From positions 555,549 through 619,548 of the forward strand of contig NPFB01000001.1 of the NCBI GenBank assembly GCA_014084085.1: DNA of 64,000 bases. Reading direction: 5' to 3'. The notes beneath the pieces were generated by a model. That model was not told where the DNA came from. It ran no database searches and saw nothing but the letters and a program-made list of their open reading frames with translations. Shown piece after piece: positions 36,901 to 44,398 of this stretch. A program made the translations under genes and the position numbers. This DNA comes from Hondaea fermentalgiana. Lineage: Eukaryota; Sar; Bigyra; Thraustochytrida; Thraustochytriidae. Within the stretch, counting starts at the first letter, position 1; every line of letters begins with the position of its first letter.

Positions 36901-38466
36901 ATTGACATTGGCCCGACAGCCGTTAACAGGATCAACAAGAACCTCTAGCATTTCGAGAGAACATCCCTGGTGAAGCGTGCAGGAGAGCATTTCCGCCTCA
37001 GTTTTGCGGTCGCGCCACGACGGGTCAAAGTTCTCCATCAACCAGAGTTGACGCAGGCCCTCGACATCGTCCTCGGGAACGATGCGTTCGAGAAAAATTT
37101 CTGTAAAGCTGTTGCGCGCCAATCTTCGCGAGCTCGAGCGCCGCGCAGGAATAAACCACCAGCCGCAATGGCTAACACAGTCGGCGTGACCGTCGCAGAC
37201 GAGACGCATGATGCACTCCACGAGCTGCAAGAGACGCACCGCGTAGCCATCCTCCCCCGCGCAAATGGCCATTGGCAAACCAGCTGCAATGACTCTGCAA
37301 ACGCCATTTTCTAGATACATTTCCGCAAGTTCTGGACTTCGCAGACACGAGGCGCCAACCTCTGGGGCTTTGTCCCAGTTGCCAGCGCGCAGGGCTACGA
37401 GATGAGCCTTGGCGCGCTGGGAGTCGTCCAGAATCTTATTGGAGCTGAGCGGACCATAGAGCCCTTGCCATGCCCCACTGCCGCCTCCGCCTGAAATCAT
37501 GGCGCTCAGGTCTGCACCGCTCAGCCCGAGCAGCGTCGTCTCCATCTCGCCCATGTTTCGCGCGCCCGCCATGCGAAGTACCCAGGAAGCGTCAGCCGCG
37601 GCCGCATCAGCGCTGTTGAGGCCCTGGAGGTCCTCTACGCCGCCACCGCCGCTACCGCTACTGCCACCGCCTGATGCATTCGCTTGAAAGGTGGGCAAGA
37701 AGTTTGGTCCAAGACCACGTGCGCGGGTGCGCATGTTCCGACTGCGAGCGGCGCGTAGAGGTGCTTCAAGCATCTCCAAAGGTGTGCCCGACAAGAACAG
37801 ATTGACGGCTTGCTCAAGCTGGCCGCCAGCTGCAGCGAGGTAACGGCGAGCACGATCTCGATCTGTGGATCCTGTGAACTCCAAAAACGTGCCAACGGCC
37901 TCGCTGTCTGGCGCTTGCTCATTTTGATGCTCGCCCGTCGATTCATTGCCCTCTGCGTTTCCTGATGCAACGCCAGATGTGTTGTTGTTGCTGTTGTTGC
38001 TGCTGCTGTTGCTGCTGCTGCTGCTATTGCTGCCATCGTTGTTATGATCAGTATTGTTGTCATTGTTGTTGTTGCTGCCAGCACTGCCTTCATGAAAACT
38101 GTTTGATCCAGGGTCCAAGGTTGTGCCTTGGACGAAAAGCTGACCACCGCCACCACTGACAACGGGACTGCTGCTGCTGCTGCTGCTGCTACCGCTGCTG
38201 CTCCCATTTCCTGCGAGAGGGGCCTGAGGTGGCTGAAGTTGGGCTGTGAGCGCTTCGAGCTGCGACTGCAGCGACTCGACAAAAGCGAAGCCTCCGTTGC
38301 TAAGATCAGCCTCACTCAAGTCGGCCTGCAATTGGCTTTGAATGTCGGCATCGAGCGCTTGTTCGAGCGCGTCTTCATTCTCAGCAGACCAGTCTTCACC
38401 GGCGTCGCCGCCCTCGTTACCATAGTTGAACGGATCCGAGTCTTCCCCGCCATTTGAGGAGGACAT
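27982..38466 (-). CDS. Giant HECT-type E3 ubiquitin ligase, TRIP12/UPL3-like
   Basis: From the ATG at 38466 (MSSSNGGEDSDPF) the protein is 3494 aa; the further 14 codons start at GTG. In order: Asn/Ser-rich low complexity (about 80-165); a UBA-like helix bundle (about 192-232); ankyrin-like helices (about 400-550); acidic linkers. Then come a MIB-type SH3-like segment (IRVGDRVKLIDD to NYTYNAKAL, about 1535-1600) and a Tudor/Agenet-like segment (FKLNDRIEGRYAGKSRYYKG, YDIAYDDGDSERG, about 1694-1742). The HECT domain starts near 2629 (VNRAELLRDAELL). It is preceded by a TRIP12-like stretch (QLSDPLAIATRCFPRWVAL) and continues with RFRFLGRIMAKALLDG and LSFVTAQPRVPLSG. The thioester cysteine is C3455 in ATTCAKTLYLP. 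The HECT domain is about 865 residues instead of 350 because of several insertions, one just before the catalytic Cys. It is head-to-head with a USP40-like gene. Confidence 0.9.
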   Translation of the reverse strand: MSSSNGGEDSDPFNYGNEGGDAGEDWSAENEDALEQALDADIQSQLQADLSEADLSNGGFAFVESLQSQLEALTAQLQPPQAPLAGNGSSSGSSSSSSSSPVVSGGGGQLFVQGTTLDPGSNSFHEGSAGSNNNNDNNTDHNNDGSNSSSSSNSSSNNSNNNTSGVASGNAEGNESTGEHQNEQAPDSEAVGTFLEFTGSTDRDRARRYLAAAGGQLEQAVNLFLSGTPLEMLEAPLRAARSRNMRTRARGLGPNFLPTFQANASGGGSSGSGGGGVEDLQGLNSADAAAADASWVLRMAGARNMGEMETTLLGLSGADLSAMISGGGGSGAWQGLYGPLSSNKILDDSQRAKAHLVALRAGNWDKAPEVGASCLRSPELAEMYLENGVCRVIAAGLPMAICAGEDGYAVRLLQLVECIMRLVCDGHADCVSHCGWWFIPARRSSSRRLARNSFTEIFLERIVPEDDVEGLRQLWLMENFDPSWRDRKTEAEMLSCTLHQGCSLEMLEVLVDPVNGCRANVNPDPDRLGSLASPLVVAGRATGFSRYWRRQRAAKSNRESDNEGSDRSQSDRSRSSETDFVLRTGDLALMRPSRLGETRPFRLRELAGDGSAGSSAHPRRERGSDGADDIEASSREAEQNDPEFIEAREQWSRAAVEILLDSGACVDEEVMDKLDSMTKSARELITAERAGTRVSTRLQKRADAGGSISEEVVARWWQKDARRFFRALLRTIALTKHASTMHRAMEILGMMVKRFRPKPHSDAVNILGKIEYDRLLQLLQSVFAPENDDTTSLVLIVDMTEALLERTQQEDPIPLDADTKVLGIHAQLCLSLCRYGIARRLRDLRAPGKPQLEGAAAKVVEHISTCIVDELGLTEETLLGKSAALLDVCRRLREGDESVLEHLVWMMGQSRARSSRKKKRRKRRLMSRGLFGYDHTGSLENLHGAGRDNEDRDAVVVHGVHDEEDDDADLMDEFDLDADLSDEDDDENEGDHEDENDEYEQGEESPTAEDLRPPEALGVPDSPLIRMYGEEGITPFEFEQSGLPSALLHFLMARDLDGEQATSLTDSQQTIADVRQARMHALLAAMPPPVVGKDVDEEDDHMGAAGAKTAAVAGAAGPGDGGISDAPSSAVAEDDKNSDHGDAEANTGNERDLVRETSLTNLGRQASMTLESVQNLATTTLDTIDPPGVTNKVDASTFAASALFRLIRKLQTVLTVHATHNFPVLAHDAVASSGGVRALVNPIKLHLRKNAELDQASTIYPHTPELVVQVLPLTPLQELQRQVLRGVRLVEPRYVSYCTRLVGRKLFHRRSVSQTGTNRGPGGSDTNQNYSSLVSPDSVRRSPAASAMSPGHFGAVGRGARTPRTPGTVTPGQATGAADGGEVYKVALVLRYDPVTGAHLLQDMSARTLNKKANKRWFILALRDYQVLERVFDPPAHGSASLAPVLRPLGDAVREQEEGGGRSRMDSTSSACMTHGAKFRQGDEVAVWWRGSDALRPGWRRASVLEVRPVRVNRAQGVGPENAFEYDVSYLEPGLLEDDVIRVGDRVKLIDDAAELERLASGHGGFMSDMPRYCGNVGRAVAVNGSEVKVDGLGNYTYNAKALIKVTANADASRRGSSAGDGEGKDAAAPEAESNVPQRRLCLVGGVEAFEERHVFSVYLVPGPNSVVARARHDAESSGSDATRAQSQAAREEHSFKLNDRIEGRYAGKSRYYKGRIARVNADGTYDIAYDDGDSERGVKPSLVCHIGQGPGKVVSFDFRKVFPNSAGRALFDALRREDAVLQTEYNFVTRGFEHQPDFYSKFSALLEDTGEGVFAQFQTRRQAEILFDRVQACGNLSRVRNSSPSVPGSSDGARRDRVVTAQVDVLPEAPIPVVVERDIAAAFEHLRSRQGGRVKHRHEPPPRPGQRAQVSLLPDDFLDPDTRNEEEGPAEAAAQKRVEPGRWISATIVAHRPAPSSDGEDEPSDAQRARRERSTSTSSTNTSGSNQITGGAVDGPTSPEGERVKQLLTCVLDDGRVVWDIPDTRTRLAQRTSRVFPFKSKERQGANDDLTDLDDDPSLAPAPSSNKSLRGPDVQEPVHLSRQFTAFGYSTSYKRIQFSQGADEDGDEDSLGVAVFDDDLDGDFDSAADGTAGDEEDDDAIFAQGPPRITVDFLLRKRPKRKSAEDEEHAESSEASEALQAVTFGDENANEKGQAVQVPILAQHNMEISMFQALFQLQNLGAASERDWVHWEQEYYLEWRVRCLFPGDDDYDVSQPRILQRLPWGTPRALAYDLTWNKELTLTYFVNSLRSIVPDLRDWAVRNKLSDVVRCIDGHHVGESESSDEKRVERMVNWAAICAAYSQLCQRPLMSQSDTPVSPAVSPIRSPTLMRRDLLAMKVISGSGNDMAEGARAGNSSSSSIQSPQDALPLAAPVPSEMLPHVNNAAVAHPAETLAQGTGAEEGEIEAGMAEVVALLEECGIDANVPGLRDTLMLLHLLFSHLVPFDEGADPLAAAFGKSLPWRSDTLSDLLLDQLSDPLAIATRCFPRWVALMPREFSFLFRRNVRELHFRTTALGVSRAVAWLQDEITGYNAKKKQLAHVTLEISAMFKGVPDMVRFEQLQELSDRLEDEIRAIEQEHCIGQLHQDLVKVNRAELLRDAELLMKQHMHQRSELVVQFLDETGAGEGVTVDFYSSVSERLQLLDENRRIPLWANPAGADKPARESSKFDGDDAEEDATDASAEKDAEENAGGDSADREVHLLAPTGLFPQPLLAMGSVDGGSGGNPVALQPLSVVTNARLPASKGASLSRSAGAVGTSNMPGDQADMPVEDLSKSNVVKPEQTLSAKVELSEGKEDEASIKFDDDVDTNRDNIDEILRAARTQNMRVLRRFRFLGRIMAKALLDGMNVPLPLSSEFFMLIQQRQRGMRDALLPISALSLFEGGAGLGDEGTGGDIAAQSSGGLVQRLYALHEAGDKGAIEELLEAVELYFVDPAQRLGVLEHSTFAGASSSAKSTSMSSASSGSLPKASSSVAADAATAAIEAGGGASRDLSSAFETLDVPGKGASSAELVAYAERASKLGKSQGEIDAALGAAGHAKLQRWKAIKASQKTRVQIKLARAERDEKRRAELAVATELVPGGATRRVTAANLGDYLQLVLTWWLGNGVASQADSFCEGLRDVLGTTGRDALIFNFSHSELRRMLCGKEEILWKEEDPLLGCIVPMQGYTRQSPPIQMLVRCLKEMNMSERAQFLSFVTAQPRVPLSGLPQIKVYPPLMERIPGIVLRVQTEVDRGFEVGDSVTLSPDYHAFDDAADGPLTPGEVAVVTNVDGRVRVADWWYSTRALRLVRTEDGRRASAIGREHAESSGTTRKNWFLPGDEIGSIKARAKIAEWDPDTWTLTFDASVPMDIRRAFKAGHSIQRVSTAPSESGASDANEEPVREPLSKMPPLCVDHLVEQPQAIQMRPYLRPKATTCAKTLYLPREYDSWQHMLETFKSGAFQDAKLGGIHEDARS

Positions 38467-39397
38467 TATTTCCCGCTTCACGTCTTCGCCTAAGGCCTTG
38501 CGCCACACTCAGAACTCCCGCCCACTCGCCACGCGCGAGCAGGGCCACTCGGAGAGTGCGTCCTCTGCTTTCGTCTCGAGGCGCTCTCTTTCCGAGCCCG
38601 CGAGGAGGTTTTGTTTCTTCTCGTTCTCTCGGTTCGTGCGTCGTGCCGCAGTTTCCGCCCCGCGCGTCGAGCTCGCGCTTTTGGGGGGGAAAGAAGGTCA
38701 CCGGGCGCACGCTGCGTCGCGCCAGGCGCTCGCCGCGCGAGGGATTCTGCGCTGCCGCTCCTTGTCGTCGTCGTCGGCGTCGTCGTCGTCGTCGTCCTCG
38801 TCCTCGTCCTCGTCGCGCGGTGCGGACTCTCGGATCGACCGTGCCGGCCGGCCTCCTTCGCCTCCGTCTGCGCTTCGCGAGCCTGCCGCCGCGCGGACGG
38901 GAGGCAGCTCCGCCTCCTCCGGCGCGCGGACGTGCGCGCGCGCGGACCGAGCGACCGAGCGTGCAGACCTCGCGCGAGCCTCGCCGCGCGCAGGGTCCGG
39001 ATTGGATTCGAATTCGCTTTTGGTGACTGACCGTGAGTGAGTGAGTGAGTGAGGCGCGGCCTCGCGCCGCGTTTGGGTCCCTTTCCCGGAAACTCGCCCG
39101 GCCTTTTGGTCTCTTTACGGTCTTTTCGCGCCCGGTCAGGGTCCGGTCAGGTTTGTGCGAGCCCCAGATCGGGAGAGTTTTTTTTTTCAGGGTGCCCGCC
39201 TTTTTTTTCTTCTTTTCTCTTACTTTCTTTTCTTTTCTTTTCTTTTCTTGCCTGATGCTTTCCGAAGGATTTCCGTGCCAAGATCGATTTCTAGCAATCG
39301 ATCGATTTGCGCGAGGCGGGAGGGCCAGCCGGCGGGGCTGGCGACGGAGACGCGGGTCTCGCGCGAGGTGGATACCCAATTCCGTGAGACGGGGACG
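38467..39397. promoter_or_regulatory. Shared divergent promoter region, HECT E3 / USP
   Basis: The two start codons are 931 bases apart, so this spacer carries both promoters. It contains a CGT/CGTCCT trinucleotide-rich stretch (about 38766-38815), a GTGAGTGAGTGAGTGAGTGAG array (39032-39052) and a TTTTC pentamer array (about 39218-39249) close to the USP start. The frames that run through it have no ATG in the USP frame before 39398. I recognise no specific factor site. Confidence 0.55.
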
Positions 39398-42300
39398 ATG
39401 TCCGGCTGGGCCGATGCTTCAACGCTCGAGGCCGACGACTCGGCCTGGCTCATGGGATCGCTCTTCGACGACGACGACGACGACGACAACGGTGCCGGCA
39501 AGCGGAATGGCCAGAGAGGAGGAGATAGGGAAGATACGTTTGGTTCGGACCACATCACCGACGCGGACTTGAGCATGTTCAGCTTGTTCGACGCAAATGT
39601 TTCGTACACGCAGAGTCGATCCTTGGAGAGAGGTCCACGGATCCCGCCGCCTCAGGCGCCAGATGAAACCCGAGCTTCGCTCGCCGACTTCGCCGGCCTC
39701 ATGAACCAAGGCGGCACATGCTATCTCAATTCTCTGCTGCAAACGCTTTATCTCTTGCCTCGCTTCAAACAAGGCATTTATGCCCTCGATGCAGAGAACG
39801 AGCTTGGCTGCGAGAAATCTCCCTCCGCAAATTCTGACAGCGCATCGACGAGCACAGGGCAAAGAGCGCAAGGGGACATCGATGGCGATAACAAGGAAAA
39901 CACCTCGAGTCATCACCAGGCCGGCGTGGTAGAAGACGACCCGAAGCCCAGCAAATCCAAACAAATGAAGCGAGCTGGACTTCGCGAGCTTCAGGGCCTT
40001 TTCGCGCGCCTTGACACCTCGCTGGAGCGCTATGTCTCAACCGTTGCCCTGACGCAGGGCGCTTTCGAGTGGGGCGGCTCCCAGGCGGTAATGCAACACG
40101 ATGTGCACGAATTGGTCACCAAGCTACTCGAGCGCGTGCATGCAGAGCTCGTCGGGACCTCGCAAGCCACACTTGTAAAGGATACCTTTATCGGCCATGC
40201 CAAAGAAAACGCTGTGCGTTGTGTCGATTGTGGCCACACGTCTGGGCGCGAAACCCCGTTTATGACTTTATTTGTCAATGTTGATGGCTTTTCCGATTTG
40301 GACGCTTCTTTGCAAGCCCAGTATTGTGGCGAACCTGAACGTTTGGACGGTTCAAATGCATACAAGTGCGATGCATGTGGAGATGTGACGGAGAAAGAGC
40401 TTTCGCAGACGCTCACGCGTCTGCCCCCGTACCTTTTCCTCAATTTGAACCGTTTCAAGTTCAACTACAACACTGGCCGCCGCGTCAAGATCTCGACTCG
40501 TTTTGAGTTTCCGACCAGCCTGGATGCTCGCAAATTTGCCCCGGATGCCACGCTTGTCGCGAGTTCCTCTTGCCAAGATCGTGATCTTGCAGATGGCATG
40601 GATCAAGACGGCGGGGACGATGATCAAGATGAAAATAAGATGTCCTCGTTGGACAGGCCCGATGAGGCAACAAACCTTGGCGATTCAGACGATGATGCGT
40701 CTCGCGCAAGGAAGAGCATTGACGAAAGCTGCATGAATGACGAAAGCGACGCCTCATACGCGCTTGTTGGCATTATCTCGCACGCTGGCACAGGCTACGG
40801 CGGTCATTACATGTGCTATTTGCGTGTCGACGCACTATGTCCAGAGCGCATGGACGCGCTCTCGCACACGGAAAATGGGAAAGAAGGCGACTGGCACCAC
40901 CCTGCTCACGAGACGCAGACTGCCGGGGAGGACGAAGCGCCACCGTGTCCTCCTCCTGCTGCTGCTACTGCAGCAGGGGAATGGCAGGTCGTAGAAAAGC
41001 CAAGACGCAAATCTGCACGGCGGCGGCAAGAAGAGACCGTGAAAGAAAATGTAGATATTGAAGACGCCGGTGAAAATGAGAATGGCGACTCCGATGGCAA
41101 ATCGGAAAAATCTGTGCGCAAGAAACGCCCCAAGCGCACCAGCAACAGCTCCTGGGGAACGTGGTACAAATTCAATGATACGCAAGTCCACAAAGTGTCG
41201 ACTGGGGAGCTCGCGCAGACATTCTCTGGGAGAAGCTGCGCTTATCTTCTCGTCTACGGCAGGAGAGATGCCGTTTCCGCCGGGACGAACCCGATCCTTT
41301 CTGCGATGGTACCAGCATTTTGGAAGGCTGCAACAGAACAGTCGAACCGCCAGCTTCGCGAACGCTGGGAACGCTTCGAGAACCTGCGTCATCTCACCAA
41401 GTTCAATGTCCATGTTCTTGGCAATGATGCAGAGTGGAAGGATCCGTTTGTACATTTGATTTCGGGTCGCATGGGACTTGGAAATGCGGACAATGAAGTA
41501 GACATTGACGCGCGCGCGAGCGTTCTCGAGGCGAGGACTTCACTGATTGAGAGCAGCTGCCATGAGGCTGACTCATCTTCAATTAAGGAATGCCGAGTCT
41601 TTATTCTCAGCAAAGCCAGAGAAGTGCAAAGTCGAGACGAAGAAAAGGAAAAGACTGACGGCAATAGTAATATGGGCCGCTATGCTCTGGCGGAGATTTC
41701 AGAAAGTGGCCCCCAAGAGACGCTCGACACTTTTCTCGCAGGCATTTCAGACCCTTCCGCGCACATTCTTGTCTGCCCAGCAGGCGCACTTGCAGCGGAA
41801 GAAACGCCAATTCTTGTTGGTCCGAACGGAGAACCTGCACAGGTGTATTTGACACTTGTTCCTTCGAGAGACTCTTCAAAACTATGGTTTGCACAGGGCC
41901 GACCCAAGGAGGCTGTAATGGAGCAGATGAAACGCCATGTGGTTCATAATCTTCCAGGTGCTGCTGCACAATCATCGTCCCTTTTCATCGCTCAAAGAAG
42001 CAGTCAGAGCCCCGAGGCCGCCGATAACGGTGGCGACGATGCGGACACGAAATCTGTGGTCGACCTTGGCACGGCAGTAGTCTCACTTGAGGATCTCAAG
42101 GACCGCGAGGTGTTTTACGCAGAATCTGCCGTCGCCGTGCAGGATGAATTGTCACGTCGGAAGCGAGTCATCAAACTCTATGTTGCAAACACTTGGCCTG
42201 GCGAGGAAGTGAGCTCCTCAGAAGCAATTGAAGTCACCATTGATCCGGAAAACGAGGACGACAAACTTGGAGACGTTCTTGCTCGTCTTGCAGCAGTGTA

Positions 42301-44146
42301 TTCATGTACATCCCCAGCGGAGGCGTGCCTCATCACGAGTTCAAGCCCCTGTCGCATTATTGAGGATGATGCAATGCTCTTTGCGTTACCGCAAAACACT
42401 TCCTTGAAGTTTACCTCTATATTTGCAGCGCAGGAAGAAGCAGCTGCTGCTGCTACTGCCGCTGCTGCTGATGGAGGTACTGGTGCTGGTGCTGGAGCGC
42501 CGATGCTCGAAGCTGGCGGTGACACGAATGCGGACGGATGGCTGCCTCTCGAACCAATTCAGGCACAAGCTTCCGTTTCTGAATCGATCAAATTTACTCT
42601 TGTGCGAAACAACGACCCGACAAGTCTGTCTCTGCACACGACCTCCTCATTGGGAACCACGGCGAATGTTCAACGTAGCAAGCCTGTGACTTGGACGGTG
42701 GCGCATTCCATGACTCTCGAGGCCATGAAACAAGATGCGCTGGACGCCCTCTTGCCAACTCTCACAATGGATGAGGAGAATGGCGAGGGCGAGGGCGAGG
42801 GCGATGCCAAAGTTGAGTCTGACGAGTGGCGCTTGCGTTTGACGAACTGGCTTGGTGAGGCGCGCGATCTTCTTGCAGAGGCTAAAATCAGCGAGTTGCC
42901 AGACGAGGAGGCGAATGCCCTTCTCACTGCGCGTGTCGCGGACTACATTTCGCGCGAGGACGTGCAGCTCGGGAATTCAGACGAAATTCTAAAATCGCTG
43001 CGCAATCTGGGCGGAGTGTGCTTGGATCAGGATCTCGATGTACAGACGGCGCTCGCTTCTCCCGCGCTGGAGCAGCATGAGGCTGTTGCAAGCCTGTGGA
43101 AATCACTGGGTCCTCCTGCGGAGTGCTTGCCCCTACTTCCAAACACGCTGCAAGATGTTTTGCAGGATGTCCGAGGAGCAGACGTCTTGCTTGTTGAACG
43201 AGGCAAAACTCCTGTAGATGGCATTGCGAGTCTCGCTGTGTATTTGTGGAACGAGGAGACTGGCGAAGCGGAGCTTTCTGTTCCAGAGATTCGCTTGACC
43301 GAGCGAGAGGTGCAAGTGTCTCTGCGCGGCGCCATCGCGCGGGGTCTTCTCACGTGCGCGGCTGTCGATGGTCCTTTGGCGCCAATCCGATGTCGCGAGA
43401 TGGCCCTTGCGGTTCTCGCCAGCAATATGCTCTTACGCAAGCTTGAATATTCGGCACAGCTCGAAAAAAGCCTCCCCACGACTTTGATTTTTGCCAAATC
43501 ACTCCCCTTCAAGCTCGGGTCCAAATCGACACCCTCCCGTGTGCCCATTCCAATCGTGCTGCATCCGAGCCGGGACTATGCTCGCTCCAAGGGCAAAAAG
43601 AAGCGTGTCCATCTTTGGCTTTGTGAGGTTTCTCCGAGCCCTGAAGGCGCTCGCACCCGGAGCATTCGCGAACTCGTCATGGGTCCTGATGAAGAAACCA
43701 GCATTCCAGAATGTGCGGCAAAACTCATCGGCACGAGTGCGGATGATCTTGTTTTTGCGCGGCATGACGCAAAGGCGCACAAGTGGGAGATTCTGCGCAA
43801 AGCAGACGCTCAAGTTGGCGGCGGCGGCAACGGGCAAGACTCTCGTCCCACTGCCAAGAAGAGCAAGGCAAAGACTAAGCGCGACCGGGCCGATGCAAAT
43901 AAGCGCAAGCTGCAGCATGGTGAGCTTATTGGCTACGTCCGCATCGCAGATCTTGCGCCAGGTAGTATTCCTGGAAGTGCCATCTTTGACACCTGCGCAG
44001 ACATGCTTGAGCGCAAACTTCAGGCTGAAGCCGCTGAGAAGCGCAAGGTGTCCACGCCACAGGACTATATGTCCTACTCGTACGGTGCTGAGGCGGAGCT
44101 CAGGCTTGGCGGCGACGGAGATCTTGCTTTTGCAGATTTCTCGTAA
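39398..44146 (+). CDS. USP40-like ubiquitin-specific protease
   Basis: This 1582-aa protein starts at the ATG 39398 (MSGWADASTLEADD); the extra 81 upstream codons begin at GTG. The USP core spans about residues 100-625. The Cys box is LMNQGGTCYLNSLLQTLY with nucleophile C108. MQHDVHELVTKLLERV replaces the usual QQDVQEF and matches the QHDVQEL form of USP40. Zinc-finger pairs are CVDCG and CDAC. The His box is GTGYGGHYMCYL with H470, and the third catalytic position is in WYKFNDTQV. The order and spacing fit USP40 more than other USPs I know. An acidic insertion of about 60 residues (DGGDDDQDEN) separates fingers and palm. The last 950 residues are probably Ubl-like and helical and end with a Lys-rich segment (KKSKAKTKRDR) before the C-terminus. 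It should cleave ubiquitin from substrates, potentially those of the adjacent E3. Confidence 0.88.
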   Translation: MSGWADASTLEADDSAWLMGSLFDDDDDDDNGAGKRNGQRGGDREDTFGSDHITDADLSMFSLFDANVSYTQSRSLERGPRIPPPQAPDETRASLADFAGLMNQGGTCYLNSLLQTLYLLPRFKQGIYALDAENELGCEKSPSANSDSASTSTGQRAQGDIDGDNKENTSSHHQAGVVEDDPKPSKSKQMKRAGLRELQGLFARLDTSLERYVSTVALTQGAFEWGGSQAVMQHDVHELVTKLLERVHAELVGTSQATLVKDTFIGHAKENAVRCVDCGHTSGRETPFMTLFVNVDGFSDLDASLQAQYCGEPERLDGSNAYKCDACGDVTEKELSQTLTRLPPYLFLNLNRFKFNYNTGRRVKISTRFEFPTSLDARKFAPDATLVASSSCQDRDLADGMDQDGGDDDQDENKMSSLDRPDEATNLGDSDDDASRARKSIDESCMNDESDASYALVGIISHAGTGYGGHYMCYLRVDALCPERMDALSHTENGKEGDWHHPAHETQTAGEDEAPPCPPPAAATAAGEWQVVEKPRRKSARRRQEETVKENVDIEDAGENENGDSDGKSEKSVRKKRPKRTSNSSWGTWYKFNDTQVHKVSTGELAQTFSGRSCAYLLVYGRRDAVSAGTNPILSAMVPAFWKAATEQSNRQLRERWERFENLRHLTKFNVHVLGNDAEWKDPFVHLISGRMGLGNADNEVDIDARASVLEARTSLIESSCHEADSSSIKECRVFILSKAREVQSRDEEKEKTDGNSNMGRYALAEISESGPQETLDTFLAGISDPSAHILVCPAGALAAEETPILVGPNGEPAQVYLTLVPSRDSSKLWFAQGRPKEAVMEQMKRHVVHNLPGAAAQSSSLFIAQRSSQSPEAADNGGDDADTKSVVDLGTAVVSLEDLKDREVFYAESAVAVQDELSRRKRVIKLYVANTWPGEEVSSSEAIEVTIDPENEDDKLGDVLARLAAVYSCTSPAEACLITSSSPCRIIEDDAMLFALPQNTSLKFTSIFAAQEEAAAAATAAAADGGTGAGAGAPMLEAGGDTNADGWLPLEPIQAQASVSESIKFTLVRNNDPTSLSLHTTSSLGTTANVQRSKPVTWTVAHSMTLEAMKQDALDALLPTLTMDEENGEGEGEGDAKVESDEWRLRLTNWLGEARDLLAEAKISELPDEEANALLTARVADYISREDVQLGNSDEILKSLRNLGGVCLDQDLDVQTALASPALEQHEAVASLWKSLGPPAECLPLLPNTLQDVLQDVRGADVLLVERGKTPVDGIASLAVYLWNEETGEAELSVPEIRLTEREVQVSLRGAIARGLLTCAAVDGPLAPIRCREMALAVLASNMLLRKLEYSAQLEKSLPTTLIFAKSLPFKLGSKSTPSRVPIPIVLHPSRDYARSKGKKKRVHLWLCEVSPSPEGARTRSIRELVMGPDEETSIPECAAKLIGTSADDLVFARHDAKAHKWEILRKADAQVGGGGNGQDSRPTAKKSKAKTKRDRADANKRKLQHGELIGYVRIADLAPGSIPGSAIFDTCADMLERKLQAEAAEKRKVSTPQDYMSYSYGAEAELRLGGDGDLAFADFS

Positions 44147-44398
44147 AGGGCGTCAGCCCATCCCATCACCAAGCTTGACATCTGGCGAAGTCCGAGTCCA
44201 CAACCTTTTTCCAATCCATCCAACAAACAACAACAATTGTTTTCTTTTTTCCGATGTCTTTTTCTCTTTCTGTTGTTGTTCTCTCTGAGTTTTCTCTTTC
44301 TTGGACAATGTTGCTGCAAACGAGGCACGGCTTGCGGTCCTGCGGTCCAAGCCAGTCGTGCCGTTGTCGAAGTTCCCGAGACTGACCACGTCGTTGCA

